This document shows, piece by piece, positions 16,393-24,539 of a stretch of DNA of 49,470 bases. The notes beneath the pieces were generated by a model. The model worked only from the letters and a program-made list of their open reading frames with translations. It did not search any database and was not told the DNA's origin. Position 1 is the first letter of the stretch, and the number at the start of each line of letters is the position of its first letter. The stretch comes from Candidatus Gastranaerophilales bacterium (GTDB taxonomy: Bacteria > Cyanobacteriota > Vampirovibrionia > Gastranaerophilales > Gastranaerophilaceae), in NCBI GenBank assembly GCA_944322945.1, contig CALUQN010000017.1, forward strand, positions 1-49,470, in the 5' to 3' direction. The position numbers and the translations under genes are program-made.

Positions 16393-17301
16393 ATGAGTTA
16401 TACAAAAGAAGAATTAATATATTTATACAATATGGACTTGGAAGAGCTTTTAACAAAAGCTTCAAAATTTCATTCAGAAAAAATAGAATTTTGTTCAATA
16501 GTCAATGCCAGAAACGGCAAATGCTCACAAAACTGTAAATATTGTGCGCAGAGTTCCTATTACCGCACGGAGATAGAATCTTACCCGCTGGTTGATTTGG
16601 ATGTAATAAGAAGAGCCGCAGCAGAGTCAAAATTAAATCAGGCAACAAGATTTGCCGTTGTAACATCAGGAAAAACTCCTGATGAAGAAGATTTTGGCAA
16701 AATACTTGAAATGATAAAAGAACTAAACAAAATAGACGGGCTAAAAAGTTGCGCATCTATTGGTATATTGAATGATGAACAGGCAAAAAAGCTTGCGGAA
16801 GCGGGACTAAAAAGATTTCACCACAATATCAACACATCAGAATCTTACTACCCGGAAGTTTGCACAACTCACAGCTGGCAGGACAGGCTGAACACCTGTA
16901 AGCTTGTAAAAAAATACGGGATGGAATTATGCTGCGGAGTAATTCTTGGAATGGGCGAGACAGTAGAGCAGCGTGTTGAAATGGCTATGGAGCTTGCTGA
17001 AATTCATCCGGAAAGTATTCCTATAAACATTTTGATGCCGATACCGGAAACCCCGTTTGAAAGCTACTATGACAAAATAGATGAAGAAAATATTCTGCGA
17101 ACAATTGCGGTGTTTAAGATAGCAAACCCTGAATCGGTGATAAGATTTTGCGGCGGCAGAATGCGATTATCGGACGCTAATCAGGAAAGAGCGTTAAAGA
17201 CATGTGTCGAAGGTATATTAATAGGCAATTATCTGACGACCGTTGGAAAAAATCCAAAGGAGGATATCCAAACGGTAGAAAACCTTTTCAGCAGGCGCTG
17301 A
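16393..17301 (+). CDS. bioB: Biotin synthase (radical SAM)
   Basis: This enzyme inserts sulfur into dethiobiotin, the last step of biotin synthesis. The radical-SAM cluster motif CxxxCxxC is C44-C48-C51 (NGKCSQNCKYCAQSS). Other family segments are CASIGILNDEQAKKLAEAGL, HHNINTSESYYPEVCTTHSW, GVILGMGET, IPINILMPIPETPF and the GGR/GNYLTT region near the C-terminus. It is 302 residues, slightly short but within the range of clostridial-type BioB. RBS ATAAGGA precedes the ATG. No other biotin gene is in the window, so the cell may salvage dethiobiotin or carry the rest elsewhere. Confidence 0.9.
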   Translation: MSYTKEELIYLYNMDLEELLTKASKFHSEKIEFCSIVNARNGKCSQNCKYCAQSSYYRTEIESYPLVDLDVIRRAAAESKLNQATRFAVVTSGKTPDEEDFGKILEMIKELNKIDGLKSCASIGILNDEQAKKLAEAGLKRFHHNINTSESYYPEVCTTHSWQDRLNTCKLVKKYGMELCCGVILGMGETVEQRVEMAMELAEIHPESIPINILMPIPETPFESYYDKIDEENILRTIAVFKIANPESVIRFCGGRMRLSDANQERALKTCVEGILIGNYLTTVGKNPKEDIQTVENLFSRR

Positions 17302-17405
17302 CACGATGATTGCTGTTACCATATAAATGGCTATTCACTAATCAATTAAAAAAAGAGATTCTTCACCCCTGAATTGTCATCGGGTTCAGAATGACGGCAA
17401 ACATA

Positions 17406-17516
17406 ATGTTTGCATCATTATTCTTTACACAGACTGAAATACCGCCTTTTGATGATGTGCAAGCAACTTTAAAAGTCTTTGAAAAGCCGGCTTTTGTCAC
17501 ACCAGTAAAAGCATAA
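17406..17516 (+). CDS. 36-codon open frame inside the 209-bp repeat, possibly a coding relic
   Basis: The ATG at 17406 opens a frame reading MFASLFFTQTEIPPFDDVQA, TLKVFEKPAFVTPVKA, then stop; an identical copy lies 209 bp further on. Diverged copies elsewhere (9733-9840, 27598-27690 and frame-broken ones at 5780, 6260 and 15970) keep the same hydrophobic/acidic pattern, such as PFEDVQEILK and AFxTPVR. No Shine-Dalgarno is visible. I regard it as a relic of a coding sequence carried by a dispersed repeat, and translation is unproven. Confidence 0.25.
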   Translation: MFASLFFTQTEIPPFDDVQATLKVFEKPAFVTPVKA

Positions 17517-17614
17517 CAACAATACGTCATTCTGAGCGTTAGCGAAGAATCTCAATTAAAAAAGAGATTCTTCACCCCTGAATTGTCATCGGGTTCAGAA
17601 TGACGGCAAACATA

Positions 17615-17725
17615 ATGTTTGCATCATTATTCTTTACACAGACTGAAATACCGCCTTTTGATGATGTGCAAGCAACTTTAAAAGTCTTTGAAAAGCCGGC
17701 TTTTGTCACACCAGTAAAAGCATAA
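17615..17725 (+). CDS. Second copy of the 36-codon frame in the tandem repeat
   Basis: This is an exact repeat of the frame at 17406-17516, shifted by the 209-bp period, and likewise without a visible ribosome binding site. It is listed so the duplication is not lost; the same doubts about translation apply. Confidence 0.25.
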   Translation: MFASLFFTQTEIPPFDDVQATLKVFEKPAFVTPVKA

Positions 17726-18014
17726 CAACAATACGTCATTCTGAGCGTTAGCGAAGAATCTCAATTAAAAAAGAGATTCTTCACCCCTGAATTGTCATCG
17801 GGTTCAGAATGACATTAAGACCTCACCCCTGCCCTCTCCTGAACCAGGAGAGGGGGAAACACACTTAGCGTCCTATCGTCTTAACGTCCTATCGTCCTTT
17901 TTAAACGGATTTTCTACGCTTTCAGTATGACAGCAAACGTGACGTTTGCTCTGTTTTTCTTAATATTCTGGTATCTGAAAATCCATTGTGGTATGATATT
18001 TACAGGGAATAACT

Positions 18015-20375
18015 ATGAAAGAGTGGATTTTAAACAAATATGAGGGTAACGAAAAGTCTTTATGCGAGAGACTTTTGGCGTCACGCGGAATTACGGAAGA
18101 AAAAGATGTTTATGAATTTTTGCACCCGCTTGAAATGAAATTGACCCACCCCCGCGCTTTTAATGATATGGACAAAACTGTCGAAAGACTTGCCCGTGCA
18201 ATTGATAACAATGAAAAAATCGTTATTTACGGAGACTTTGACGCTGACGGGGTTACGTCTACTTCCGTTCTCTACAGAACTTTTAAATTTCTCGGGGCTG
18301 ATGTAAACTACTTTATCCCCGACAGAGAAAAAGAAGGTCACGGATTTGATACAAAAGCTCTTGTCAAAATTATGACTCAGGCTAAACCTAAAGTTATTAT
18401 TTCTGTTGACTGCGGAATTTCTGATGTTGATGCCGTTAATTTTATAAACAGTTTTAAAATAGATGTTATAATCACAGACCACCACGAGGCGCCGGAAACT
18501 CTTCCAAACGCTTACGCTATAATTAACCCCAAGGCGCCGAATGCCTTAAACGAAAATTTAACAGCAAAAGAGATAACAAACCTGACAGCGCTTGCCGGCT
18601 GCGGTGTTGCCTTTAAAACCGCTCAAGCGCTTCTGGAACACTACAACAAAACCTCTTATATTTATGAAATTCTTCCGTTTGTTGCCGTCGGAACCGTTGC
18701 GGATATTGTGCCTTTGATTGGAGAAAACAGATACTTTGTCACAAAAGGGCTGGAGCTTATCTCAAGCGGCAAACATTACGGGCTTAAACGGCTTTTGGAA
18801 AGCGCCGGCTACAAGATAGAAAACGGCATCTCCGCCGAACAAATTGCGTTCGGTGTTGCTCCGAGAATTAACGCGTCCGGCAGGCTCGACACTGTTGAAG
18901 AAGCTCTCAAAGTCCTAATTTCCGATAACCCGCAGGAAATTGAAATGGCCATTTTAGCGTTGAATGACTTCAACAAAGTGCGGCAAACCTTATGCCAAAA
19001 TACGTTTATGGAAGCTGACGCAATGGTTCAGGCAGAAGGAAACAGAAATCCCGCTATTATTTTATTTAACAAAGACTGGCATGTCGGAATCGTCGGGATT
19101 GTGGCATCTAAACTGATGGAAAAATATTACAAGCCGGTATTTTTGATGACGTATTCGGAAGAAACACAGCAGGTAAGATGTTCTGCAAGAAGCGTCGAGG
19201 GAATTCATCTTTATGAAGTCATAAGCGCAAATGCTGAACTTTTTGACGGGTTTGGCGGGCACTCGCTTGCGGCGGGGCTGTCGTTCTCGCCGGAAAAAAC
19301 AAGTTTTGATGCGGTAAAAGCCGCGCTTAACAAAACAATAAAAGAAATGTCTACAGGCAAAGATATTAAACCTTTTATCAATATTGATTTGGAATTGTCA
19401 CCAAGAGAAGTTGATGTTCATCTTGTGGAAGAGCTTTCCAAGCTGGAGCCGTTTGGAGCGTCTAATCCAAGCCCTGTTTTTGTGATGAAAAATTTGAAAA
19501 TAAAAGAAAAACGATTGCTCGGAGAAAACAAAGACCATTTGAGACTGAAAGTTCAGGCGGATAACGAGGAGTTTACCTGCCTTTGGTGGTCGAAAGGCGA
19601 CATTTCTCTGGTTGCCGGTGATACTCTTGATTTGGCTTTCCATCCGCAAATTAATGAATACAACGGCAATATAAGCGTTCAGCTTATTGTTGATGACATC
19701 CATTCTCCATACCTGAAAGAAGCCGAAACAAACACCTCGGGTAAGTTAAAAATTTACGACCACAGAAAAAAAACAAACATTCTGCCACAGGTAAACGATT
19801 ATGTAAAAACAACCAAACAGGATATTGTGATTTTTGCAGAGAGCAAAACCGTTCTGGATAAGTTAAGCCCGTATAAAAATCTGACAGAAAAAATAATATC
19901 CAGAGATAACCTGCGCAGCTGTGATGCGTTGATGTTGTTTGACTATCCGGCAGACAGAGTTTTGTTCGACAAAATCCTTAACGAAACTAATCCGAAAGCT
20001 ATTCATTTTATGAATTACGACATCAAATATTTTGAAGAAAAAGAGTTTTTAAAAACCTGTGCGGGAATGCTGAAATACGCGTGCAACAATAACGGCGGCA
20101 AGGTGGAATTAAAAAGATGTTCCAGTTTTTTGGGCAAACCTGTCAGAGTTTTCGAACTTCTGTTTGATATGTTTGAAGACATCGGGATGATAAAAATTAA
20201 AGAAAAACACCCTGATTACTACCTGATAGAATACATCGGAAACTTTGACCCGGCAAAACTTTTGCACGAAAAACAATATAACGAAATGATGGATTTGATT
20301 GATGAGAGCGAAGCTTTCCAGAAAAATCTTATGGAAGATGAGCTGGAAAATTTTGCGCACACTTCTGCCGTCTAA
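18015..20375 (+). CDS. recJ: Single-stranded-DNA-specific exonuclease RecJ
   Basis: This 5'-to-3' ssDNA exonuclease acts in recombination and mismatch/base-excision repair. DHH-family motifs are present: YGDFDADGVTS (near residue 72), VDCGISD, ITDHHEAPE (DHH near 154) and INASGRLDT-type sequences, then the DHHA1 region NKDWHVGIVGIVASKL, CSARSVEGIHLYEV and GFGGHSLAAGLSF. A nucleic-acid-binding OB-like part follows (DIHSPYL near residue 565). The 786-residue protein carries a C-terminal extension of about 200 residues, as in many Firmicutes-type RecJ. RBS AGGGAATA lies just upstream, and TATGAT at about 17993-17998 is a likely -10. It converges with the kinase-like gene 12 bases later. Confidence 0.93.
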   Translation: MKEWILNKYEGNEKSLCERLLASRGITEEKDVYEFLHPLEMKLTHPRAFNDMDKTVERLARAIDNNEKIVIYGDFDADGVTSTSVLYRTFKFLGADVNYFIPDREKEGHGFDTKALVKIMTQAKPKVIISVDCGISDVDAVNFINSFKIDVIITDHHEAPETLPNAYAIINPKAPNALNENLTAKEITNLTALAGCGVAFKTAQALLEHYNKTSYIYEILPFVAVGTVADIVPLIGENRYFVTKGLELISSGKHYGLKRLLESAGYKIENGISAEQIAFGVAPRINASGRLDTVEEALKVLISDNPQEIEMAILALNDFNKVRQTLCQNTFMEADAMVQAEGNRNPAIILFNKDWHVGIVGIVASKLMEKYYKPVFLMTYSEETQQVRCSARSVEGIHLYEVISANAELFDGFGGHSLAAGLSFSPEKTSFDAVKAALNKTIKEMSTGKDIKPFINIDLELSPREVDVHLVEELSKLEPFGASNPSPVFVMKNLKIKEKRLLGENKDHLRLKVQADNEEFTCLWWSKGDISLVAGDTLDLAFHPQINEYNGNISVQLIVDDIHSPYLKEAETNTSGKLKIYDHRKKTNILPQVNDYVKTTKQDIVIFAESKTVLDKLSPYKNLTEKIISRDNLRSCDALMLFDYPADRVLFDKILNETNPKAIHFMNYDIKYFEEKEFLKTCAGMLKYACNNNGGKVELKRCSSFLGKPVRVFELLFDMFEDIGMIKIKEKHPDYYLIEYIGNFDPAKLLHEKQYNEMMDLIDESEAFQKNLMEDELENFAHTSAV

Positions 20376-20387
20376 TTTTTCCCCACT

Positions 20388-21389
20388 CTAAATTTCATAC
20401 TGTGCAAGTATTCCGGAATCTGTAAAATATTTCTGTAACAGTTTTCTATGTTCTTCGCTTTGCACTAATTTTGTTTTAATTTTCGGATTATTTTTCGGTT
20501 TTACAAAATGTTTTTCATAGTAATGATGTTTGTCCTGATAGCCGAACTTTTCCAGTATCAGCTTATACAATTTACTGTCGTAGTAGTAAAGCATAAAAAA
20601 TATACAATAAGCCCTATCAAGACTTTTGGTGCTCTCCAAATCAAAATCAACAAAATAAAACTTGCCGTCATCCCCGAGAATAAAATTATATAAATGACAG
20701 TCGAGCAGCCTGCCGGAAACTTTTTCCCGATTGTTTCCGTCTGCGTATGTTTTAAAAACATAATCCAATAATTTTAAGATGACATTAACCTTAAAATCCT
20801 CCGGTTTGTTTTTTAAATAATCACCAACTGTCACGCCTTTTATGTACTTTCGTTTTGTTTCTGCAGGCACGTGGCGGATGGCGGACTCATTGCACGGCAT
20901 ATCTTTTTCTTTTACATAAGAAGAATTTATATAAATGTCATTTCCTTCACAAGAAATAAACGAGTGCCCGATGTAATACGTTCTGTCAACGTATTTCCAG
21001 CAAAATTCACCTTTTTTCAGCCTTGCTATGTGCTCTTTGTACAAAAGAGAATTTTTGTCAGGCTTAATCAATTCATATAATTCGTTTGAAAACCCGAAGA
21101 GTACCACATAATCCTGAAAAAATTTGTAGTCCAGTTTGAGGACACCTTTGTTAAAGATAAAAATTATATTATTGCCTCTAATACAAAACAGGTCTTTTTC
21201 GTCTGTGTATGCCAGCTGATTAAAAAGCAAAAGAAGGTTATTTCTGTTCTGAATAACATTGCGTCTGTATAAATCAATTTTCGGGTCGTAAAACTTTATT
21301 TTTACCCCCAGCAGGGTTAAAACTTTTCTTGAACTTTGCCCGTCTAATCTTTTTACGGAAAAAACACTGTCTAAAAATTTTCTAATCAT
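20388..21389 (-). CDS. Kinase-like protein, probably of surface-glycan (LPS core) type
   Basis: The 333-residue product has a protein-kinase-like/APH-fold catalytic core: LLDCHLYNFILGDDGKFYFVDFDLES resembles the D-x-H-x-x-N catalytic loop and DFD metal motif of Kdo/heptose kinases and RIO-like proteins. The N-terminus carries KVLTLLGVKIKFYDPK, like the end of the GT10 protein at 11316-12296 (ILYLFGIKIKV); I have seen such LxGIKIK motifs in polysaccharide-assembly proteins, but its role is unclear. No signal peptide is present. A sugar kinase acting on LPS core or a glycan is the best guess; substrate unknown. It reads away from the origin region and has no partner. Confidence 0.6.
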   Translation of the reverse strand: MIRKFLDSVFSVKRLDGQSSRKVLTLLGVKIKFYDPKIDLYRRNVIQNRNNLLLLFNQLAYTDEKDLFCIRGNNIIFIFNKGVLKLDYKFFQDYVVLFGFSNELYELIKPDKNSLLYKEHIARLKKGEFCWKYVDRTYYIGHSFISCEGNDIYINSSYVKEKDMPCNESAIRHVPAETKRKYIKGVTVGDYLKNKPEDFKVNVILKLLDYVFKTYADGNNREKVSGRLLDCHLYNFILGDDGKFYFVDFDLESTKSLDRAYCIFFMLYYYDSKLYKLILEKFGYQDKHHYYEKHFVKPKNNPKIKTKLVQSEEHRKLLQKYFTDSGILAQYEI

Positions 21390-21472
21390 ATTCTTAATCT
21401 CTTGCTTATTATACCAGAAAATTATTTTTTTAAGAGCCGCCGACTGCAGAAACTCAATTTTTCACGGTTTAT

Positions 21473-21730
21473 TGTAGAAAACTCTGTAGAAAACTTTGTA
21501 AAAAGGTGTAGAAAACTTTTGAGTTTTCTACATGTTTTTCAAGGATTTTTTATAATTTTAGTTTTTATGTAAAAAACTTATAAAGTTTTCTACAATTTTT
21601 TCTACATCCAAAACTTTTGTCCAGTCAAACTTTCAGATAGTTTTCTACAAATTTTTCGAGCTTATTATTATTATTATATTTAATATATTATTATATTATT
21701 AATAAATAATAGAAAAATTGTTGTAGAAAA
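21473..21730. other. oriC: Probable chromosomal replication origin (oriC)
   Basis: Eight exact copies of the 9-mer TGTAGAAAA/TTTTCTACA occur in 258 bases: plus orientation at 21473, 21485, 21507 and 21722; minus orientation at 21524, 21586, 21598 and 21641. The 9-mer differs by one base from the cyanobacterial DnaA box TTTTCCACA. Directly after box 21641 come a small GC cluster (TCGAGC) and a 50-base AT-only tract of TTA/ATT triplets (about 21661-21711), the arrangement expected of a DNA unwinding element with DnaA-trios. dnaN follows at 21846. The identification is inference from box density, AT tract and gene context. Confidence 0.8.
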
Positions 21731-21809
21731 CTTTGAACAACAAGTTAAAATTGTTAAATTATTTTGCGGAGGTTTTGCAAATAAACTACTGCCCAAGTCG
21801 TTTTTATAC

Positions 21810-21815
21810 TATAAT
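21810..21815 (+). promoter_or_regulatory. Putative -10 box of dnaN
   Basis: TATAAT at 21810-21815 sits inside an imperfect palindrome (ATACTATAATTTAGTAT), about 30 bases before dnaN. No good -35 is seen at the usual spacing. GAGGAGTAAGGAA provides the ribosome binding site just before the ATG at 21846. The origin boxes upstream could also let DnaA regulate this promoter. Confidence 0.45.
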
Positions 21816-21845
21816 TTAGTATAACAGAATTAGAGGAGTAAGGAA

Positions 21846-22967
21846 ATGAAATTTGTTGTAAAAAAAGAGGATTTGTATAACGGTATAAAAATAGTAGAAC
21901 GTGCAACAAGTATGAAAGCATTGCAGCCTGTTCTTTTAAATATTTATATAGAAACTATTGATACATCAGCAATTAGACTAATAGCAACAGACCTTGATTT
22001 TACCGTAACAGCAGTTGTCGATGCGCAGATTGAAGAGCCGGGAAAGATAACACTGCCATCAAAAACTCTCAACGAAATCGTTTCCAAAACCGGCAACGAA
22101 TTGATTACATTCTCAATGCAGGAAGGTGAAACAATCGTAAATATAAAAGCCCAAAATTCATCATTTGATATTATCGGGATAGCCGCATCAGAATTTCCTC
22201 CGGAAATAGCAAATGTAGAACTCCACGAAGAAAATAGTTTTGAAATAGCAGTAAAACCTTTGACAAAAGCAGTAAAGCAGGCAGGTTTTGCAGCGGCAGG
22301 ATATGAAACAAGCAATCTGTTGTCCGGTATTGTCTGTGATATCCACGATGAAATTCTTGAAATTGCATCAACCGACGGTAACAGACTTGCCCGCGTCAGA
22401 GAAAAAATTATGAACAAAGACGGCTGTGCGCACCAGCTGATTATCCCGTCAAAAACTCTTAACGAATTTATTAAACTTGCTGCCTTTATCGAAGATGAAG
22501 CTGTCAGAATTTATATCGAAAAATCAAAAATTATTTTTAAAACAGAAACAACCACAACAATTTCAAGACTTCTCGAAGGTCAGTTCCCGAAATATAACCA
22601 GCTTATTCCGAACGAAAGCCCTAAAGAAGCGCTTGTCAATGTGTCAAAATTCATTTCTGCACTGGAACGTGTTGCCATTATGGTTAACGAAAAAACAAAT
22701 ATTGTTAAATTTGATTTTGCTGATAATGTTTTGACACTAGCTGCAGATACTCCAGATGCCGGAAAGTCTGAAGAACACATTGATATAGATTACACATCAG
22801 AACCTATCACTATCGCTTTTAATTACAAATTTATCCTTGACGCTCTAAAAAATATTGAAAGCGATGAGGTCAAAATAGGCTTAAATTCAAATCTTTCTGC
22901 AACAGTTCTTAAACCGAACAGCGAAGATGATTTTGTCTGCTTGATTATGCCTGTTCAAATCAGATAA
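21846..22967 (+). CDS. dnaN: DNA polymerase III beta subunit (sliding clamp)
   Basis: This ring-shaped clamp tethers DNA polymerase III to the template. The 373-residue sequence has the three-fold clamp architecture: MKFVVKKEDLYNGIKIVERA at the start, LPSKTLNEIVSK, the TDGNRLARVREK segment, IIPSKTLNEFIKL, GQFPKYNQLIPNE, and the conserved C-terminal VCLIMPVQIR. It lies immediately right of the proposed origin, as dnaN often does. Its stop overlaps the next start by one base (TAATG), so the C_GCAxxG_C_C gene is translationally coupled. dnaA is not in the window. Confidence 0.96.
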   Translation: MKFVVKKEDLYNGIKIVERATSMKALQPVLLNIYIETIDTSAIRLIATDLDFTVTAVVDAQIEEPGKITLPSKTLNEIVSKTGNELITFSMQEGETIVNIKAQNSSFDIIGIAASEFPPEIANVELHEENSFEIAVKPLTKAVKQAGFAAAGYETSNLLSGIVCDIHDEILEIASTDGNRLARVREKIMNKDGCAHQLIIPSKTLNEFIKLAAFIEDEAVRIYIEKSKIIFKTETTTTISRLLEGQFPKYNQLIPNESPKEALVNVSKFISALERVAIMVNEKTNIVKFDFADNVLTLAADTPDAGKSEEHIDIDYTSEPITIAFNYKFILDALKNIESDEVKIGLNSNLSATVLKPNSEDDFVCLIMPVQIR

Positions 22968-23386
22968 TGGAGATGTTAACTGTGGAAACATTAAAAGAAA
23001 AAGCCATTGAATATTTTATGAACGGATACTCTTGTTCTGAAAGTGTGGTGCAAGCCGCTTCTGATGAGGGGCTTTGTGATAACTCATTGCTGCCTGTTGC
23101 AACATCATTTTCCGGCGGAATGTCATCGGGATGTGTCTGCGGCGCACTCGCTGCTGCTCAAATAATCTCCGGTTATAATTTCGGCAGGGATAACTCAAAA
23201 GGCAACCCTCAGGAGGCCAGAGAACGTGCAAAATTTCTTGTGGATGAATTCAAAAAAAGAAACGGTGCAACGTGCTGCAAAGTTTTGTCCGGCGGACGTC
23301 AGGGGATTGAGCGCAAACTTCATTGCCAAAAAATGGTCAGTGATGCCTGCGAACTTGTTGAAGAGATGTTTAAGGCGGCTGTGTAA
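22967..23386 (+). CDS. C_GCAxxG_C_C family redox-active protein
   Basis: This 139-residue protein belongs to a family of small cysteine-rich proteins of anaerobes thought to be redox or metal active. The defining Cys pattern is visible: GYSCSES near residue 24, the SGGMSSGCVCGALAAAQIISG core, NGATCCKVL and the C-terminal HCQKMVSDACELVEEM. The start at 22967 overlaps the dnaN stop; an in-frame ATG two codons later is equally possible. It is followed directly by the endonuclease-like gene with no gap, so dnaN and these two genes probably form one operon. Function beyond the family name is not known. Confidence 0.85.
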   Translation: MEMLTVETLKEKAIEYFMNGYSCSESVVQAASDEGLCDNSLLPVATSFSGGMSSGCVCGALAAAQIISGYNFGRDNSKGNPQEARERAKFLVDEFKKRNGATCCKVLSGGRQGIERKLHCQKMVSDACELVEEMFKAAV

Positions 23387-24232
23387 ATGCAAAATTTGTT
23401 TAACTTTGACAGATTGAATTTTCTTACTGCCGGTATGCCTTTATCTACCGGAAAAGGCAGTTATAAAAAAGCGTTCCAAATTCTCAAAGAAATGAATCTT
23501 GACGGCATGGAGCTGGAGTTTGTCCACGGCGTCAGAATTAGCGGAGAGTCTAAAAAAACAGTCGCTTCCGCAGTTAAAGAAAATAATTTTATCCTCACTG
23601 CTCACGGACCTTTTTATATCAACCTGAATTCTAAAGAAGAAGAAAAGGTTGAAGCCAGTGTTCAGCGTATCATTGATACTGCAATTGCCGCAAACGATAC
23701 CGGTGCTTTTAGTATAACCTACCACGCGGCTTTTTATATGGGACAGGATAAAGAAACTGTTTTTGAAAAAGTTAAAAAACAAACAGAAAAAATTGTCGAA
23801 GTTATAGAAAAAGAAAATCTAAAAACATGGATTCGTCCGGAAACTACCGGCAAGCCTACCCAATGGGGCGATTTAGATGAAATTATAAGGTTATCAAAGG
23901 AATTTAAACAAGTTCTCCCTTGTATTGATTTTTCACATCTGCATGCAAGAACAGGCGGACAAGAAAACACTTACGATGAATTCTGCCGCACGCTTGAAAA
24001 ATTAGGAACCCTTGGCGAATATGCTCTTAATAATTTCCACGGTCACCTTGCCGGTATCGAATACACCGCTAAAGGCGAACGTTTCCACCTGAATCTTGAA
24101 GAATCCGACATGAATTACAAAGACCTTTTAAAAGCTATGAAAACCTTTGGTGTTAAAGGTGTATTAACTTGTGAAAGTCCTAATATTGAACTCGATACAA
24201 AACTCTTGAAAGAATATTATATGAGTTTATAG
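23387..24232 (+). CDS. Endonuclease IV-like TIM-barrel protein
   Basis: The 281-residue product looks like an AP endonuclease family 2 (Nfo) protein, which would cut DNA at abasic sites using three metal ions. Matching features: GMPLSTGKGSYKKAF near the start, HGPFYINLNS, ITYHAAFYMG, RPETTGKPTQWGDLDEIIRL, PCIDFSHLHARTGG and NNFHGHLAGIEYT...HLNL. These place His, Glu and Asp residues at the expected ends of barrel strands. It starts at the base after the stop of the previous gene. Archaeal/clostridial Nfo-like proteins of this type are usually named only as TIM-barrel; activity on abasic sites is inference. Confidence 0.78.
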   Translation: MQNLFNFDRLNFLTAGMPLSTGKGSYKKAFQILKEMNLDGMELEFVHGVRISGESKKTVASAVKENNFILTAHGPFYINLNSKEEEKVEASVQRIIDTAIAANDTGAFSITYHAAFYMGQDKETVFEKVKKQTEKIVEVIEKENLKTWIRPETTGKPTQWGDLDEIIRLSKEFKQVLPCIDFSHLHARTGGQENTYDEFCRTLEKLGTLGEYALNNFHGHLAGIEYTAKGERFHLNLEESDMNYKDLLKAMKTFGVKGVLTCESPNIELDTKLLKEYYMSL

Positions 24233-24316
24233 CAGAAATATTTTTATAAATTAAAAACTTTTTTTAAGTTGTGTAAAAATTTTTCAAAAAATATTGAAAA
24301 AATAAAGAAAAATGTG

Positions 24317-24338
24317 TTATACTACTAATGTAGTATAA
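24317..24338 (+). promoter_or_regulatory. Perfect inverted repeat overlapping a likely promoter
   Basis: TTATACTAC (24317-24325) and GTAGTATAA (24330-24338) form a perfect 9-bp inverted repeat around TAAT. The right arm includes TATAAA, a plausible -10. The dnaN promoter has a related ATACTA/TAGTAT arrangement. It may be an operator or simply a symmetrical promoter for the GGDEF/HD-GYP gene. Confidence 0.5.
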
Positions 24339-24339
24339 A

Positions 24340-24539
24340 TTGTGTAACCTCGGAAAGGATCTGTCAAAAAAATTAAAATGGTAATCGTTTTTTGATTACC
24401 AAAGTTTGCCATCCGTATGATGTATTGCTAAAGTACGTAAATACGGTAAAATTGTTTTAAGGAATGTAAAGTTCCAAAAATAAAAAGGCAAAAATTTATA
24501 TTGACCGGTTTTAGAAGTGTAAAAGCAGGTGGAATTATT
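24340..24539 (+). promoter_or_regulatory. Long leader of the GGDEF/HD-GYP gene with two hairpins
   Basis: If transcription starts near 24345, the mRNA has a leader of about 195 bases. It can form GGTAATC/GATTACC (24380-24386 with 24394-24400) and CCGTAT/ATACGG (24413-24418 with 24441-24446). The first hairpin is followed by AAAG and no T run, so it is not an ordinary terminator. I could not match it to the c-di-GMP-I or other riboswitch consensus sequences that I know. The preceding 24233-24316 is AT-rich and holds no gene. Confidence 0.35.

Larger units (their letters stand above)
17343..17813 (+). repeat. 209-bp tandem duplication, two full copies plus a partial third
   Basis: The block beginning AATTAAAAAAGAGATTCTTC recurs at about 17343, 17553 and 17762, a period of 209 bp (for example CACCCCTGAATTGTCATCGG at 17364, 17573 and 17782). 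Full units look identical apart from one A in a run, so the duplication is recent. Each unit contains ATTCTGAGCGTTAGCGAAGA, a CAAACATAATGTTTGC palindrome and an open 36-codon frame. The remaining part of the gap to 18014 holds a hairpin repeat (17832-17855) and decamer repeats (17867-17900). Confidence 0.85.

Noticed and set aside
24380-24400. GGTAATC/GATTACC hairpin as a terminator of the endonuclease-like gene
   Set aside because: No T run follows (the next bases are AAAG) and it lies downstream of the likely promoter of the next gene, so a leader structure is more likely.
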